From IMG/VR virus record IMGVR_UViG_3300009175_000943, positions 1-64,000 of that record: DNA of 64,000 nt; one strand, given 5' to 3'. Below, in pieces: positions 40,368 through 47,928 of this stretch; positions within the stretch are counted from its first letter, which is position 1; every line of letters begins with the position of its first letter. Below the pieces are notes generated by a model. That model saw nothing but the letters and a program-made list of their open reading frames with translations, ran no database searches and had not been told where the DNA came from. The position numbers and the translations under genes are program-made. The DNA is from a virus.

Positions 40368-41072
40368 ATGGCCCCTTCATTGCGTAAGAAGTCAGAATTG
40401 GAACAGTTGATTAGTGATATTCACACTTATGGTATCAATTACCACTCCAGAGAATTGTATTTGCATGGTGCGGCTCCAATGGATGATGTTGGAACAGAGC
40501 CAGGAGTTGAATTTAGAATGGCTTCAGGGTTTGTCAAGAACATGCATGTTCTTGATAGTCAACGAGATACAAATATTTTAGTGCATAGCCATACCATCGG
40601 TGGTGAATGGAATGATGGTATGGCTATTTTTAATTCTATTCGGTTTGCTAGATCTACTGTCACGATGTTGATTCACACTGTTGCATCTTCAATGAGTGGA
40701 GTGGTACTTCAAGCCGCTGACAATCGGGTTCTGATGCCGGATACTGATTTCATGATCCATCATGGGTCTATCAGTTTTGATGCTAATTCAATTGCCGCTA
40801 AACAAATGATTGATGTCAACGAACGCCTTTGCAAACGCATGTTGCAAATTTTCGCCAGACGAGCTATAATCGGTCCATACTTCAAAGAACGAAAGTGGAA
40901 GGAAGGGCAGATTTCCAGATTCTTGGATAGAAAAATTCGAGATAAAAGTGACTGGTATCTACCTCCTGATGAAGCAATTTACTACGGGTTTGCCGATGGT
41001 ATATTAGGTGAAAAAGGCTTTGAAAATCTAGACAAGATACGGATTTGTCGGAAACACAAAGCGAACATATAG
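40368..41072 (+). CDS. ClpP-like serine protease
   Basis: A 234-residue ClpP/crotonase-fold protease. VASSMSG places the nucleophile at S108, FMIHHGS gives the catalytic H131, and the Asp would follow in the next helix. SHTIGGEWNDGMAIFNSI is the ClpP substrate-binding strand with GG, and LPPDEAIYYGFADGIL is the usual C-terminal block. Phage ClpP-like enzymes may be prohead proteases or partner host Clp ATPases. The motif-bearing targeting proteins elsewhere in the window would be natural substrates if this is the prohead protease; that is speculation. GGAG precedes the ATG. Confidence 0.8.
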   Translation: MAPSLRKKSELEQLISDIHTYGINYHSRELYLHGAAPMDDVGTEPGVEFRMASGFVKNMHVLDSQRDTNILVHSHTIGGEWNDGMAIFNSIRFARSTVTMLIHTVASSMSGVVLQAADNRVLMPDTDFMIHHGSISFDANSIAAKQMIDVNERLCKRMLQIFARRAIIGPYFKERKWKEGQISRFLDRKIRDKSDWYLPPDEAIYYGFADGILGEKGFENLDKIRICRKHKANI

Positions 41073-41082
41073 GAGAAAGAAA

Positions 41083-41307
41083 ATGTTAGGCGAAATCGAA
41101 CTATTGTTGACTGATGAGTTTGCAGGGTTTGCTGATGAGATTAGAAAGATCCATGATATCAAAAAGGCGAAGGCTGCTGAGATCAAGGAAATTTATACAA
41201 AATTTCAGCAAGAGGTAGCTGCCCTAGACGCAGAAGCCAAAAAACTTTATGATGATTGGCAGGCAAATCTTGGCAAGAAGGCTAAGAAAGACAAGCCAGT
41301 ATCATAA
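41083..41307 (+). CDS. small coiled-coil protein (74 aa)
   Basis: Almost entirely helical (FADEIRKIHDIKKAKAAEI, FQQEVAALDAEAKKLYDDW) with a Lys-rich end. AGGAGAAAG precedes the ATG. It lies between the ClpP-like protease and the polymerase N-terminal gene, 9 nt from each, so all three may be co-transcribed. Scaffold or adaptor roles are possible; no family recognised. Confidence 0.65.
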   Translation: MLGEIELLLTDEFAGFADEIRKIHDIKKAKAAEIKEIYTKFQQEVAALDAEAKKLYDDWQANLGKKAKKDKPVS

Positions 41308-41316
41308 GGTGAAATA

Positions 41317-42741
41317 ATGCAGCATGAAATTACGGGGTTTGAGCACCTTCATAGACATACTGATTTCAGTGTCCTTGATGGATATGCTATGGTCGAAGAG
41401 TATGCAGAGTATTCTAAGGCCGCTAATCAGCAATATCTTTGCATAACTGATCATGGCATGATGGGAGCCATCCCACGCCAAATTCAAGCTTGTGAAGATA
41501 ATGGGCTATTTCCATTGTTTGGATGTGAATTATATCTCAATTCCCAGCAACCAGATGTACCTATCGGTCAATCGACTGGTGAGTTCATTAAAGGTATGGG
41601 CGAAGATGATAAAAAACGCTTCCGAAAGTCGTGCCACCTTCTTGCTATAGCTCATAATGAGGTCGGGTACAAGAATTTGGTGCAGCTTACTTCTTGGGGA
41701 TGGCTACATGGATTTTATTATAAACCTAGAGTAAATTACGAACAACTCACGAAGTATAAGGAAGGAATCACTTTTTGCAGTGGTTGCTACAACTGTGAAA
41801 TTGGATATACTTTTGACACCAAGGAAAAAGACGAAGCAATGGACGTGGTACGCAAGTACCATGAAATGTTTGGCGAGCATTTTTACTTGGAGATGATGCT
41901 GCTGGACTTTGATAAACAAAAGCCCTATAATGCATTTCTTGTCGAAGCCCATAAGAAGTTTGGCATTCCTCTCGTTCTTACAAACGATTGCCATTACTGT
42001 AAAGAAGAAGATAGCTTTATGCAACGGGTCATGCTCATGATCCAGACCGGCAAAACTTTGGCGGAAATTCAGGAACAGATTTCAGAGGGCCGAGCAGGAG
42101 AGCTTTTCGAGTTGCAGGATCAGAACCTCTTTATGAAAACAGAGGACGAGATCAATAAAAAGTGGGAAGAGAAGTATAGCGATGTCATTGATTACGAACT
42201 GTTCAAAGAGGCTAAACGAAATACAGTACGAATTTGTGAAAAAGCAAAAGGCGTACAATTGGATCGTTCCTTGAAATTGCCAGTGATTGATTGTGCTAAT
42301 GATAAATTGCGGCAGTATGTGATGGAAGGATTCAAAAAGCGTGGTTTGCCCACAAATCAATTGTATTTGGACCGTATCCGTGAAGAGCTAGGTCTGATTT
42401 GTAGTAAAGAATTTGCCAGCTACTTCTTGATCGAAAAGATGATGACTGATGAAGCTCGGAGATATTGTGCCGAAAAGTACGGTACAGATGGGACCGAAGC
42501 TGTTGGTCCTGGTCGTGGTTCAGGAGTGGGCGCACTAACCAATTACCTTTTGGGAATTACTGATGTGAATCCAATCCTGCATGATTTGTTGTTTTCACGG
42601 TTTATGAGTCCTGCCCGTGGTGGTAAATCAATTCGACTAAGATTTAGTGGAAATTATGATCCTCCAAAACCTAAAGAGCCAGAGTTTGAACCAGCCGCAC
42701 AAATAGTTGATAACAGTATTGCCCCTTGGGAAGAACAATAA
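41317..42741 (+). CDS. dnaE: DNA polymerase III alpha subunit, N-terminal piece (PHP and first part of palm)
   Basis: A 474-residue protein matching the N-terminal third of DnaE. The PHP domain shows HLHRHTDFSVLDG, CITDHGMMGAI, LLAIAHNEVGYKNLVQLTS and LVLTNDCHYCKEED. The polymerase part begins with EELGLICSKEFASYFLI, then GPGRGSGVGALTNYLLGITDVNP and LLFSRFMSPARGG. At exactly this point bacterial DnaE continues into the PD-x-D-x-DF catalytic strand. Here the protein instead has an unrelated tail of about 40 residues (IRLRFSGNYDPPKPKEPE...) and stops. The rest is encoded at 53321-56008. No intein motif is present. Confidence 0.92.
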   Translation: MQHEITGFEHLHRHTDFSVLDGYAMVEEYAEYSKAANQQYLCITDHGMMGAIPRQIQACEDNGLFPLFGCELYLNSQQPDVPIGQSTGEFIKGMGEDDKKRFRKSCHLLAIAHNEVGYKNLVQLTSWGWLHGFYYKPRVNYEQLTKYKEGITFCSGCYNCEIGYTFDTKEKDEAMDVVRKYHEMFGEHFYLEMMLLDFDKQKPYNAFLVEAHKKFGIPLVLTNDCHYCKEEDSFMQRVMLMIQTGKTLAEIQEQISEGRAGELFELQDQNLFMKTEDEINKKWEEKYSDVIDYELFKEAKRNTVRICEKAKGVQLDRSLKLPVIDCANDKLRQYVMEGFKKRGLPTNQLYLDRIREELGLICSKEFASYFLIEKMMTDEARRYCAEKYGTDGTEAVGPGRGSGVGALTNYLLGITDVNPILHDLLFSRFMSPARGGKSIRLRFSGNYDPPKPKEPEFEPAAQIVDNSIAPWEEQ

Positions 42742-42748
42742 GAACATT

Positions 42749-43318
42749 ATGCCAACAGAAAATGAGTTAAAATTCGTTCTAGATCTTAGTTTTGCGCAAG
42801 ATCTAAAAGATAAAAAGGTTCAGATCACAGAGTTGGAACGACTGCTGGCTGAACCAGATCCTATTAAACAAGCATACCTTTACGGAGATACCAGTTTAAG
42901 CGTGCGCATCCGTGGGGTTTATCATGCCGTTGAACATTTCTCGTTGACGCTTAAACAAAAGCTTAATGATCGAACGGTGGAAGTAGAGGCAGAAATCCCA
43001 GAAAGAGATTTTAAGGATTTATGGGATACTTCCACCGAACATTTGATTAAGGACCGCCATTTTCTATATGTCACTAGAGATGGGACTGATTATATGTGGG
43101 AGATAGATTTATTTCGTGATGAAAATGGTCGTTGCTATTTTGTACAGGCCGAACACGAAATGCCAGAAGGACAAGCGGAACCTCTATTTATTCCAGATTT
43201 AATCCAGAGATATTTGTTGCATGCTGTGCCCAGAAAATACACAGGAGACTTTAGTAGTCGTAAACTGTCCGATGTGGGCTATGCCGAACACATGTATGAC
43301 AGATTGAAGACACAGTAA
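42749..43318 (+). CDS. CYTH/triphosphate tunnel metalloenzyme-like protein
   Basis: A 189-residue protein starting MPTENELKFVLDL, where ENELK is the ExExK signature of the CYTH fold. Further basic and acidic strand residues follow (TSLSVRIRG with RxR, FSLTLKQKL, VEVEAEIPE, MWEIDLFRDENG, FVQAEHEMPEG), as expected for a beta-tunnel that binds triphosphate or nucleotide with metal ions. Enzymes of this type cleave inorganic or thiamine triphosphate or make cAMP. It follows the polymerase piece by 7 nt and ends at a bidirectional terminator. Confidence 0.8.
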   Translation: MPTENELKFVLDLSFAQDLKDKKVQITELERLLAEPDPIKQAYLYGDTSLSVRIRGVYHAVEHFSLTLKQKLNDRTVEVEAEIPERDFKDLWDTSTEHLIKDRHFLYVTRDGTDYMWEIDLFRDENGRCYFVQAEHEMPEGQAEPLFIPDLIQRYLLHAVPRKYTGDFSSRKLSDVGYAEHMYDRLKTQ

Positions 43319-43320
43319 AT

Positions 43321-43353
43321 AAAAAACGCCCGGCCAATGGCCGGGCGTTTTTG
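43321..43353. terminator. bidirectional terminator
   Basis: AAAAAACGCCCGGCC, AAT loop, GGCCGGGCGTTTTT. The A-run on the left and T-run on the right allow it to serve both the plus-strand CYTH gene and the minus-strand gene ending at 43364. Confidence 0.93.
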
Positions 43354-43363
43354 TTCTCCGTTA

Positions 43364-44479
43364 TTAGTATGCTCTCATTGCATCTCTCATATGTTCAAAG
43401 TTAGATAGAGCATCTAACATGTTATGATGTGCAAATTTCTTCTTTAGTTTTCTTGGCTTTTCTTGCGGAGGAGGTTGTTGCTGATCATCTGGTTGGCCCT
43501 CTTGGTCTTCTTCGCCACCTTGATCATCTGGCTGGCCCTCTTGATCTTCTTCGCCACCTTGATCATCTGGCTGGCCCTCTTGGTTTTCATCACCTTCTTG
43601 GCCTTCGTCGCCGCCGTCTTCTTCGCCTTCGCCGGGCTGATCATCTAATTCTCCAGCTTCTCCTTCACCATCTTCTGGTGAATTTTCATCTTCATCATCA
43701 TCGCCAAATGGTGGAGCTACTGATTCATACATGCCCTTTTGTTTATCAAGGAAATCAGCATGTTGCTTGTGCATAGATCTAGCTAAAGAACGGCTTAATC
43801 TTGGACCATGCTGTTCATCGCCTAACAATCCAGTTAGTGCGTCAGCGGCTTCAGGGTGTTCCATTACGGTTTTAATAAGCTTATCAAGCACACCTTCTTT
43901 TTTCATGACATGAATGAGTTGCTCTAGTATACGATCATTCTTGGCAGCTAATGCTACAATATACTGTATGGCTTCTACTGGATGCGGATGAAAATTTCCA
44001 GGAGCATAGGCAGTAACCATTGGAATGTCGCTTACGTCTTCATCTAAACGATTTAGTTTTTTTATGTAAGCTGTAAATTCTTGAAAAGACATGTTCTTGG
44101 TCTTGTCAATGAATTGTTCGGTTTTGGTTTTCTTGTCCCAACCATGTACTTCTTTTCCGCCATTGATGTTTTTAGATGTACCGCCTTTCAGACTTGGATT
44201 GTATACCAATCGTTTATCACCTTGAGAAAGCAATCCACCTTCATTATCTTTACCCATACTCTGCTGCGCAGTCATGTCTTTGCCAGGAGCTTTGTAAGGT
44301 TTTTGGCTATCTTTAAGAGGTGCTGCATATTCAGCATCCCATTTTTTGCCCTTAGTTACAGGATTAGGAGGAGAGGCGTCAGTCGCTCCGTGGTAATCCG
44401 GCACATCCTCTTCTTTCGGCTTCTCTACCAGCTTTCCTTTCTGGTCTAGGTATTCATAGAATTTAGGGAACTTTTTCAT
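43364..44479 (-). CDS. acidic repeat protein with capsid-targeting-like N-terminus (371 aa)
   Basis: Starts MKKFPKFYEYLDQKGKL after GAGGATATAAC. Residues 1-120 are Lys/Gly/Pro-rich and probably disordered. Residues 130-250 are helical (FQEFTAYIKKLNRLDED again resembles the targeting motif; HPHPVEAIQYIVALAAK). Then comes a long acidic region with 13-residue repeats (EEDQEGQPDDQGG), and finally a basic end (QEKPRKLKKKFAHHN). The acidic middle and basic ends suggest DNA mimicry or scaffold function. It is co-transcribed with the PspC-like gene 3 nt upstream. Confidence 0.7.
   Translation of the reverse strand: MKKFPKFYEYLDQKGKLVEKPKEEDVPDYHGATDASPPNPVTKGKKWDAEYAAPLKDSQKPYKAPGKDMTAQQSMGKDNEGGLLSQGDKRLVYNPSLKGGTSKNINGGKEVHGWDKKTKTEQFIDKTKNMSFQEFTAYIKKLNRLDEDVSDIPMVTAYAPGNFHPHPVEAIQYIVALAAKNDRILEQLIHVMKKEGVLDKLIKTVMEHPEAADALTGLLGDEQHGPRLSRSLARSMHKQHADFLDKQKGMYESVAPPFGDDDEDENSPEDGEGEAGELDDQPGEGEEDGGDEGQEGDENQEGQPDDQGGEEDQEGQPDDQGGEEDQEGQPDDQQQPPPQEKPRKLKKKFAHHNMLDALSNFEHMRDAMRAY
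43490..43615 (-). repeat. imperfect tandem 39-bp repeat
   Basis: On the minus strand about three copies of a 39-bp unit encode EEDQEGQPDDQGG. They differ by few bases and stay in frame. Confidence 0.85.
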
Positions 44480-44482
44480 ATG

Positions 44483-44671
44483 TTATATCCTCGTTTCGGT
44501 ATCAGGGGGCATTAATAACCACATTATAAGATAAACTAGCGGTCCAACGCCCGCCCATAAAAAAGCAAAAAGAAAAGCCAATCTGACCCACGTTGAATCA
44601 ACGCCTATTTCTTTTGCCAATCCAGAGCAAACACCACCGATAATTTTATCTGACATATTACGTTTGATCAT
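44483..44671 (-). CDS. PspC-domain membrane protein
   Basis: A 62-residue protein consisting of one PspC domain: [29 protein letters not shown], a transmembrane helix with [17 protein letters not shown], and a short hydrophilic end. The start at 44671 follows GGAGATTAAT; the upstream frame adds 12 residues without a binding site. Host PspC senses membrane stress and can act as part of the phage-shock response or an antitoxin. A phage copy next to a disordered acidic protein could modulate envelope stress, by inference. Confidence 0.88.
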   Translation of the reverse strand: MIKRNMSDKIIGGVCSGLAKEIGVDSTWVRLAFLFAFLWAGVGPLVYLIMWLLMPPDTETRI

Positions 44672-44740
44672 ATTAATCTCCACAGTATTTATGGAATCTG
44701 TCTGCATTTATGTATCCGCAATCCCTAGATATTTAAGATC

Positions 44741-44756
44741 CCTCTACGATCAGAGG
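44741..44756 (+). promoter_or_regulatory. hairpin sequestering the Shine-Dalgarno of the secreted protease gene
   Basis: CCTCT pairs with AGAGG around ACGATC; AGAGG is also the ribosome binding site, 5 nt before the ATG at 44762. It is a small 5-bp stem, so regulation by melting is possible but unproven. Confidence 0.4.
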
Positions 44757-44761
44757 CATAA

Positions 44762-45640
44762 ATGCAAACATTTCTAAAATCGCTTATTATTGGTATAGCT
44801 CTGCTATTTTCCTTTTCTTCTTTAACAATTGCTCAAGAAGTAAAACCTGTAATAGAATTGCCTTATGGTTATAGGCAATCAGCGGGTGCAGGATGGGAGG
44901 AACGAGGGCCGTCTGTAGCTAAGTGGTTAATCCCTACTGTGCTTGTATCAAATGTACGTAGCGGATCAGGCACAATTGTATATTACGATAGTCAGAACAA
45001 TTATGCATATGTTATATCTTGCGGGCATTTGTTCTCCAGAGGTCGGGGGAGTATTGAATATTATCGCAAAAATCCACAGCAAGTTTATGTAGAGGTATTT
45101 TATAAAGGGCAATATAAATTAGAATCTGGCAAGCGATACGTGGGAGAGGTGATGTGTCACGTGTGGGGAGATGACAGTTCTTCGATATATGATTGTAGTT
45201 TAATTAGATTTAAGCCGGATTGGAAGGGTGTAGTGTGCGCACCCATTGCACCATTAGATTTTCAATATACCTCTGGCACTTGGTATCATAGCACTGGTTG
45301 TGATAACAAGAGCGATACCGCACATTATTTGGTAGCGTGCGTGCATGAACAGATGAATGGAGGGGTGACCGAGATTCTTACTCAAAACAATGCCCCACGG
45401 GGAGGTAGATCAGGAGGAGGTTTGTTTGCAGAAAACGGGGAATTAATTGGAGTTTGTTCGAGAGGTGGAGGACAAATGGGTTATTGGACTTCTTTGAAAC
45501 AAATCTATCGTTTCTTGAAAGAAGAGGATTGTACTTTTGTTTTAACCGGTCAATTAGCCAGAAAGATACCCGTGGTAGACAGAAATAATCCACAAGGACG
45601 CTATGCTAAAGATTATGTGCTTTTACCAGGAAGAGGATAA
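44762..45640 (+). CDS. secreted trypsin-like (HtrA/V8-type) serine protease
   Basis: A 292-residue protein with a signal peptide (FLKSLIIGIALLFSFSSLTIA, cleavage after AQ). The protease core has GSGTIVYYD...AYVISCGHLF (catalytic His), SIYDCSLIRF (catalytic Asp) and APRGGRSGGGLF (nucleophile Ser in the GxSGG context), and continues ELIGVCSRG. This is a chymotrypsin-fold enzyme without PDZ domains. An exported phage protease could process envelope or virion proteins or defend the cell surface. It has a hairpin at its ribosome binding site and is followed by a ferredoxin gene after 2 nt. Confidence 0.82.
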   Translation: MQTFLKSLIIGIALLFSFSSLTIAQEVKPVIELPYGYRQSAGAGWEERGPSVAKWLIPTVLVSNVRSGSGTIVYYDSQNNYAYVISCGHLFSRGRGSIEYYRKNPQQVYVEVFYKGQYKLESGKRYVGEVMCHVWGDDSSSIYDCSLIRFKPDWKGVVCAPIAPLDFQYTSGTWYHSTGCDNKSDTAHYLVACVHEQMNGGVTEILTQNNAPRGGRSGGGLFAENGELIGVCSRGGGQMGYWTSLKQIYRFLKEEDCTFVLTGQLARKIPVVDRNNPQGRYAKDYVLLPGRG

Positions 45641-45642
45641 GG

Positions 45643-45855
45643 ATGATAACAATCGATTATGATAAATGCTGTTGGAAGAATGGGGCATGCACTTCATGTT
45701 CTTGTGGCGGCGGAAAATGTTGCAAGGGATGTGTTGAGGCTTGTCCAACGGGAGCATTGAAACGAGAATTGCTTGTGGTGTTCAATGCCGATCATTGTAC
45801 AGATTGTGGTGCATGTGTAGAGGCATGTTCTAAAGGTGCCATCTCAATGAATTAG
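45643..45855 (+). CDS. 2[4Fe-4S] ferredoxin-like protein
   Basis: A 70-residue protein with two clusters of cysteines. The C-terminal one, CTDCGACVEAC, is a perfect CxxCxxCxxxC site. The first half (CTSCSCGGGKCCKGCVEACPTG) has extra cysteines around a similar core and ends with the CP that completes a cluster. It would carry electrons between redox proteins; the RlmN-like radical SAM enzyme needs reduced [4Fe-4S] donors and is a possible client. It starts 2 nt after the protease stop with AGGATAAGG. Confidence 0.85.
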   Translation: MITIDYDKCCWKNGACTSCSCGGGKCCKGCVEACPTGALKRELLVVFNADHCTDCGACVEACSKGAISMN

Positions 45856-46106
45856 CCCCACTTATCTTCGCCATCCTCTAAGTAGTGCAAAACATACACC
45901 CCAGCGGTGGAATAATGTCGTCCAAGAACCTCGATCTTCCCCATGTGTAATTTACGATGATGCGTGGGGCAAACCGTTAAGACATTGTGCCTTTTGTATT
46001 TGCCACCTTCGGCCCCAGGTAGAATTCGATGGGCATCAAGAGCTTCTGTTTCAGGGCAAAAATAACATTTTCCGTCTAGTTTTTTGAATAGTTGTTTCTT
46101 CTTCAC
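45852..46106 (-). CDS. HNH endonuclease (84 aa)
   Basis: A small HNH protein with GTG start (AGGATT upstream on its strand). It shows CYFCPETEALDAHRILPG with two zinc cysteines and the first catalytic His, HNVLTVCPTHHRKLH with the N and second H, and a second CxxxH. It is a free-standing homing-type nuclease, overlapping the ferredoxin stop by 4 nt and lying 195 bp from the tmRNA. Confidence 0.85.
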   Translation of the reverse strand: MKKKQLFKKLDGKCYFCPETEALDAHRILPGAEGGKYKRHNVLTVCPTHHRKLHMGKIEVLGRHYSTAGVYVLHYLEDGEDKWG

Positions 46107-46161
46107 AATCCTATTTTAGTGTGCGCAAGTGCGTTCTCCAAAACAACTTCTGGAAAAGGGG

Positions 46162-46190
46162 TTGATATTTGGGTTAGTGGAGCGTATAAT
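46162..46190 (+). promoter_or_regulatory. sigma70-like promoter upstream of tmRNA (distal)
   Basis: TTGATA, 17-bp spacer, TATAAT, a near-perfect promoter. Transcription would begin about 46197, about 105 nt before the tmRNA 5' end, so the leader would have to be removed by processing. Confidence 0.78.
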
Positions 46191-46249
46191 ACCTCAGTAG
46201 TGTTTAGCCGCAATCCGGTCGTAAATTGCCCATCTTAACTTGGCTGGGG

Positions 46250-46278
46250 TTTACAAGGGTTACGGCCTGTACTACAAT
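46250..46278 (+). promoter_or_regulatory. sigma70-like promoter upstream of tmRNA (proximal)
   Basis: TTTACA (46250-46255), 17 bp, TACAAT (46273-46278). The start would be near 46285, about 17 nt before mature tmRNA, compatible with RNase P processing. Confidence 0.65.
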
Positions 46279-46301
46279 GTTGAAGTTCTTTGACAACTTG
46301 A

Positions 46302-46654
46302 GGGGGCGACAAGGTTTCGACAGGGTAAGTCGAACTCAGATGGCGTGTCGTGGTTGGTCAGCAGGCCACGTTAAAAGCAGACCAAAACCTAATTGCAAAC
46401 ACTTTTGCAGTTGCGGCCTAAGAGATTGGGCAGCCGAGACAAGGAATTCCAACCGATGAAGTCCGAAGTCTCGCCGTAATAGTCGGTATGTTTTGGTACG
46501 GGCGACAAGAATCAAAACAAGAAAAAAGTCGCTGGTCAATTTGAGCTTTTGTTAGCTGTAGTTCAATGCGATGAGATAAATACAACAAACTACACACGTA
46601 GAGGTCGGAGCAAGAGTACCTCTGGACGGCGTTTCGATTACGCCCGCCTCCACT
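46302..46654 (+). ncRNA. ssrA: tmRNA (transfer-messenger RNA)
   Basis: A one-piece tmRNA of about 353 nt that would rescue stalled ribosomes. The 5' end GGGGGCGACAAGGTTTCGAC pairs with CGCCTCC at 46645-46651 as a 7-bp acceptor stem. The T arm is GGCGT-TTCGATT-ACGCC (46628-46644). CCA is not encoded in full (ACTA follows). The tag frame starts at 46395, in the conserved context ...TTGCAAAC, and encodes ANTFAVAA before TAA (46395-46421). With the added alanine the tag is AANTFAVAA, two residues shorter than the E. coli tag but ending in a similar hydrophobic-AA degron. No protein-coding ORF in this region is believable. Confidence 0.93.
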
Positions 46655-46665
46655 AAAATTTCTGG

Positions 46666-46700
46666 ACGCCTCCATACTACTATACGGTATGGAGGCGTTT
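46666..46700 (+). terminator. rho-independent terminator of tmRNA
   Basis: ACGCCTCCATAC pairs perfectly with GTATGGAGGCGT (12 bp) followed by TT. The ATG of the following HNH gene (46701) directly follows it. Confidence 0.85.
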
Positions 46701-47225
46701 ATGAAAATTGAATTACAATGTGAGATTTGTGGAAATAAGTTTGAGAGGAATGCAGGGGAGGTTAATAGGAACAAGAAACTTAACAGACGAGTATTTTGTT
46801 CTCTTGAATGCACTGGAAAAGGAACGCTGGATAATCTCCCAAAGGACAGGCGATATCATCCTGAAAATTTAATACCCGATAATCGGTTTGATGAGTTGTC
46901 ACCGTTCAGATGGCACCTGAGAAATATGAGACGACGGCACAAACAATGCACGGTAACATTAGAAGACTTGCAGTTACAATGGGATTCTCAACAAGGGATA
47001 TGCCCATATACGGGTTGGCAATTAAAGCAAATGAGTTGTGGTAGTCGAAAGTTTCAATTGCCAAAGACCCCTGATCGAGCAAGTGTAGACAGAATTGATT
47101 CTTCTAAAGGTTACGAAAAAGGAAATATTGAATTTGTGGCGATGATAGTACAGTTTGCCAAGAACGGTTGGAATAGAGAAGACGTAATAGATTTTTGTAA
47201 AGCGGTTGTTGAACATACTGCTTGA
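46701..47225 (+). CDS. HNH-like homing endonuclease with zinc finger
   Basis: A 174-residue protein starting MKIELQCEICGNKFERN. Two CxxC pairs (CEIC, FCSLEC) form a zinc ribbon. The C-terminal half shows the motif GICPYTGWQL...RASVDRIDSSKGYEKGNIEFV typical of phage HNH-type endonucleases, in which a conserved D-R-I-D takes the place of the first catalytic block. An ATG at 46689 lies inside the tmRNA terminator stem and is rejected as start. Its position flush against tmRNA suggests the RNA gene or its junction is the homing site. Confidence 0.75.
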   Translation: MKIELQCEICGNKFERNAGEVNRNKKLNRRVFCSLECTGKGTLDNLPKDRRYHPENLIPDNRFDELSPFRWHLRNMRRRHKQCTVTLEDLQLQWDSQQGICPYTGWQLKQMSCGSRKFQLPKTPDRASVDRIDSSKGYEKGNIEFVAMIVQFAKNGWNREDVIDFCKAVVEHTA

Positions 47226-47230
47226 GATTA

Positions 47231-47287
47231 AAAACGAGTGCGAAGCTGAGAGATTCGTAATCCCCCAACCTAACACTCGTTTTTTGT
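47231..47287 (+). terminator. branched terminator
   Basis: AAACGAGTG pairs with CACTCGTTT across a 33-nt loop that has its own short stem (CGAA/TTCG), followed by TTTTG. Confidence 0.75.
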
Positions 47288-47345
47288 TTGTTTAGGCTTG
47301 CATGAGCAGGCCCATTTTTTAACCCCCTTCAAAGGAGGAAGTGTT

Positions 47346-47846
47346 ATGAAGAGTTTGATCATCTCGGTGTGTGCGATTGCGTTGGTTTGTGTAGCCAGCA
47401 TGTCTTTCGCAGTCGAACCCATCCCGGCTCCATGTGCGGCTAGCACTGGGGCAACCTGTCCGTGCGTGCAGCATCCGGTTTTGCATGCAATCGTGGCAGT
47501 GCCGAAGGCAGTAGTAAATAAGGTTGGGTGCATTGTCGAGAAGGCAAGGCACAACCGTGAGTGCCGTTGCTCTACTTGCTGTAAGGCATGTACCCCAGCG
47601 GCCTGCGTTCCGGCATGTGCTCCAGTTGCACCCAAGGCTTGCGAGCCTGCTAAATGCGACAAGTGCTGCAAGGTGAAGATTCGTTGCCGTTGTAAGGTTC
47701 GCTGTGAGGCTCCCAAGTGCTGCGATGCACCCAAGGCTTGTGCAGCGGTGGTGGTAACACCTGTACCTCAGGCTTGTGCGCCAGCCGATTGTGGTTGCGC
47801 AGAAAAGAAGCACGGTAGACTTCATCGCTGCCGTTGCCAGTCGTAA
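47346..47846 (+). CDS. secreted cysteine-rich protein (166 aa)
   Basis: Signal peptide MKSLIISVCAIALVCVASMSFA, then a Cys/Ala/Pro-rich mature region. Cysteines occur as repeated CC, CxC and CxxC groups (CRCSTCCKAC, CDKCCKVKIRCRCK, KCCDAPKAC, DCGCAEKK). About one in six residues is Cys, so the protein must be disulphide-bonded or metal-loaded outside the cytoplasm. AAAGGAGGAAGTGTT is the strongest ribosome binding site in the window. A terminator follows 25 nt after the stop. No family recognised. Confidence 0.75.
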   Translation: MKSLIISVCAIALVCVASMSFAVEPIPAPCAASTGATCPCVQHPVLHAIVAVPKAVVNKVGCIVEKARHNRECRCSTCCKACTPAACVPACAPVAPKACEPAKCDKCCKVKIRCRCKVRCEAPKCCDAPKACAAVVVTPVPQACAPADCGCAEKKHGRLHRCRCQS

Positions 47847-47871
47847 CTTGCACTTCTTGTGCATTGTGATA

Positions 47872-47906
47872 AACCCACCCGGCCTTTCGGCCGGGTGGGT
47901 TTTTTC
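47872..47906 (+). terminator. rho-independent terminator
   Basis: AACCCACCCGGCC, TTTC loop, GGCCGGGTGGGTT, then TTTTC. Confidence 0.94.
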
Positions 47907-47928
47907 GTGCGCTGATCGTATATAATAC

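Noticed and set aside
43429-43776. Plus-strand open frames opposite the acidic repeat protein, rich in Leu and His
   Set aside because: They are reverse-strand shadows of a repetitive Glu/Asp/Gln-rich gene and arise from its tandem repeats.
46226-46459. Open frame of 77 codons at the start of the tmRNA
   Set aside because: It overlaps the tmRNA acceptor region and tag frame and has no binding site; the RNA explanation is far stronger.
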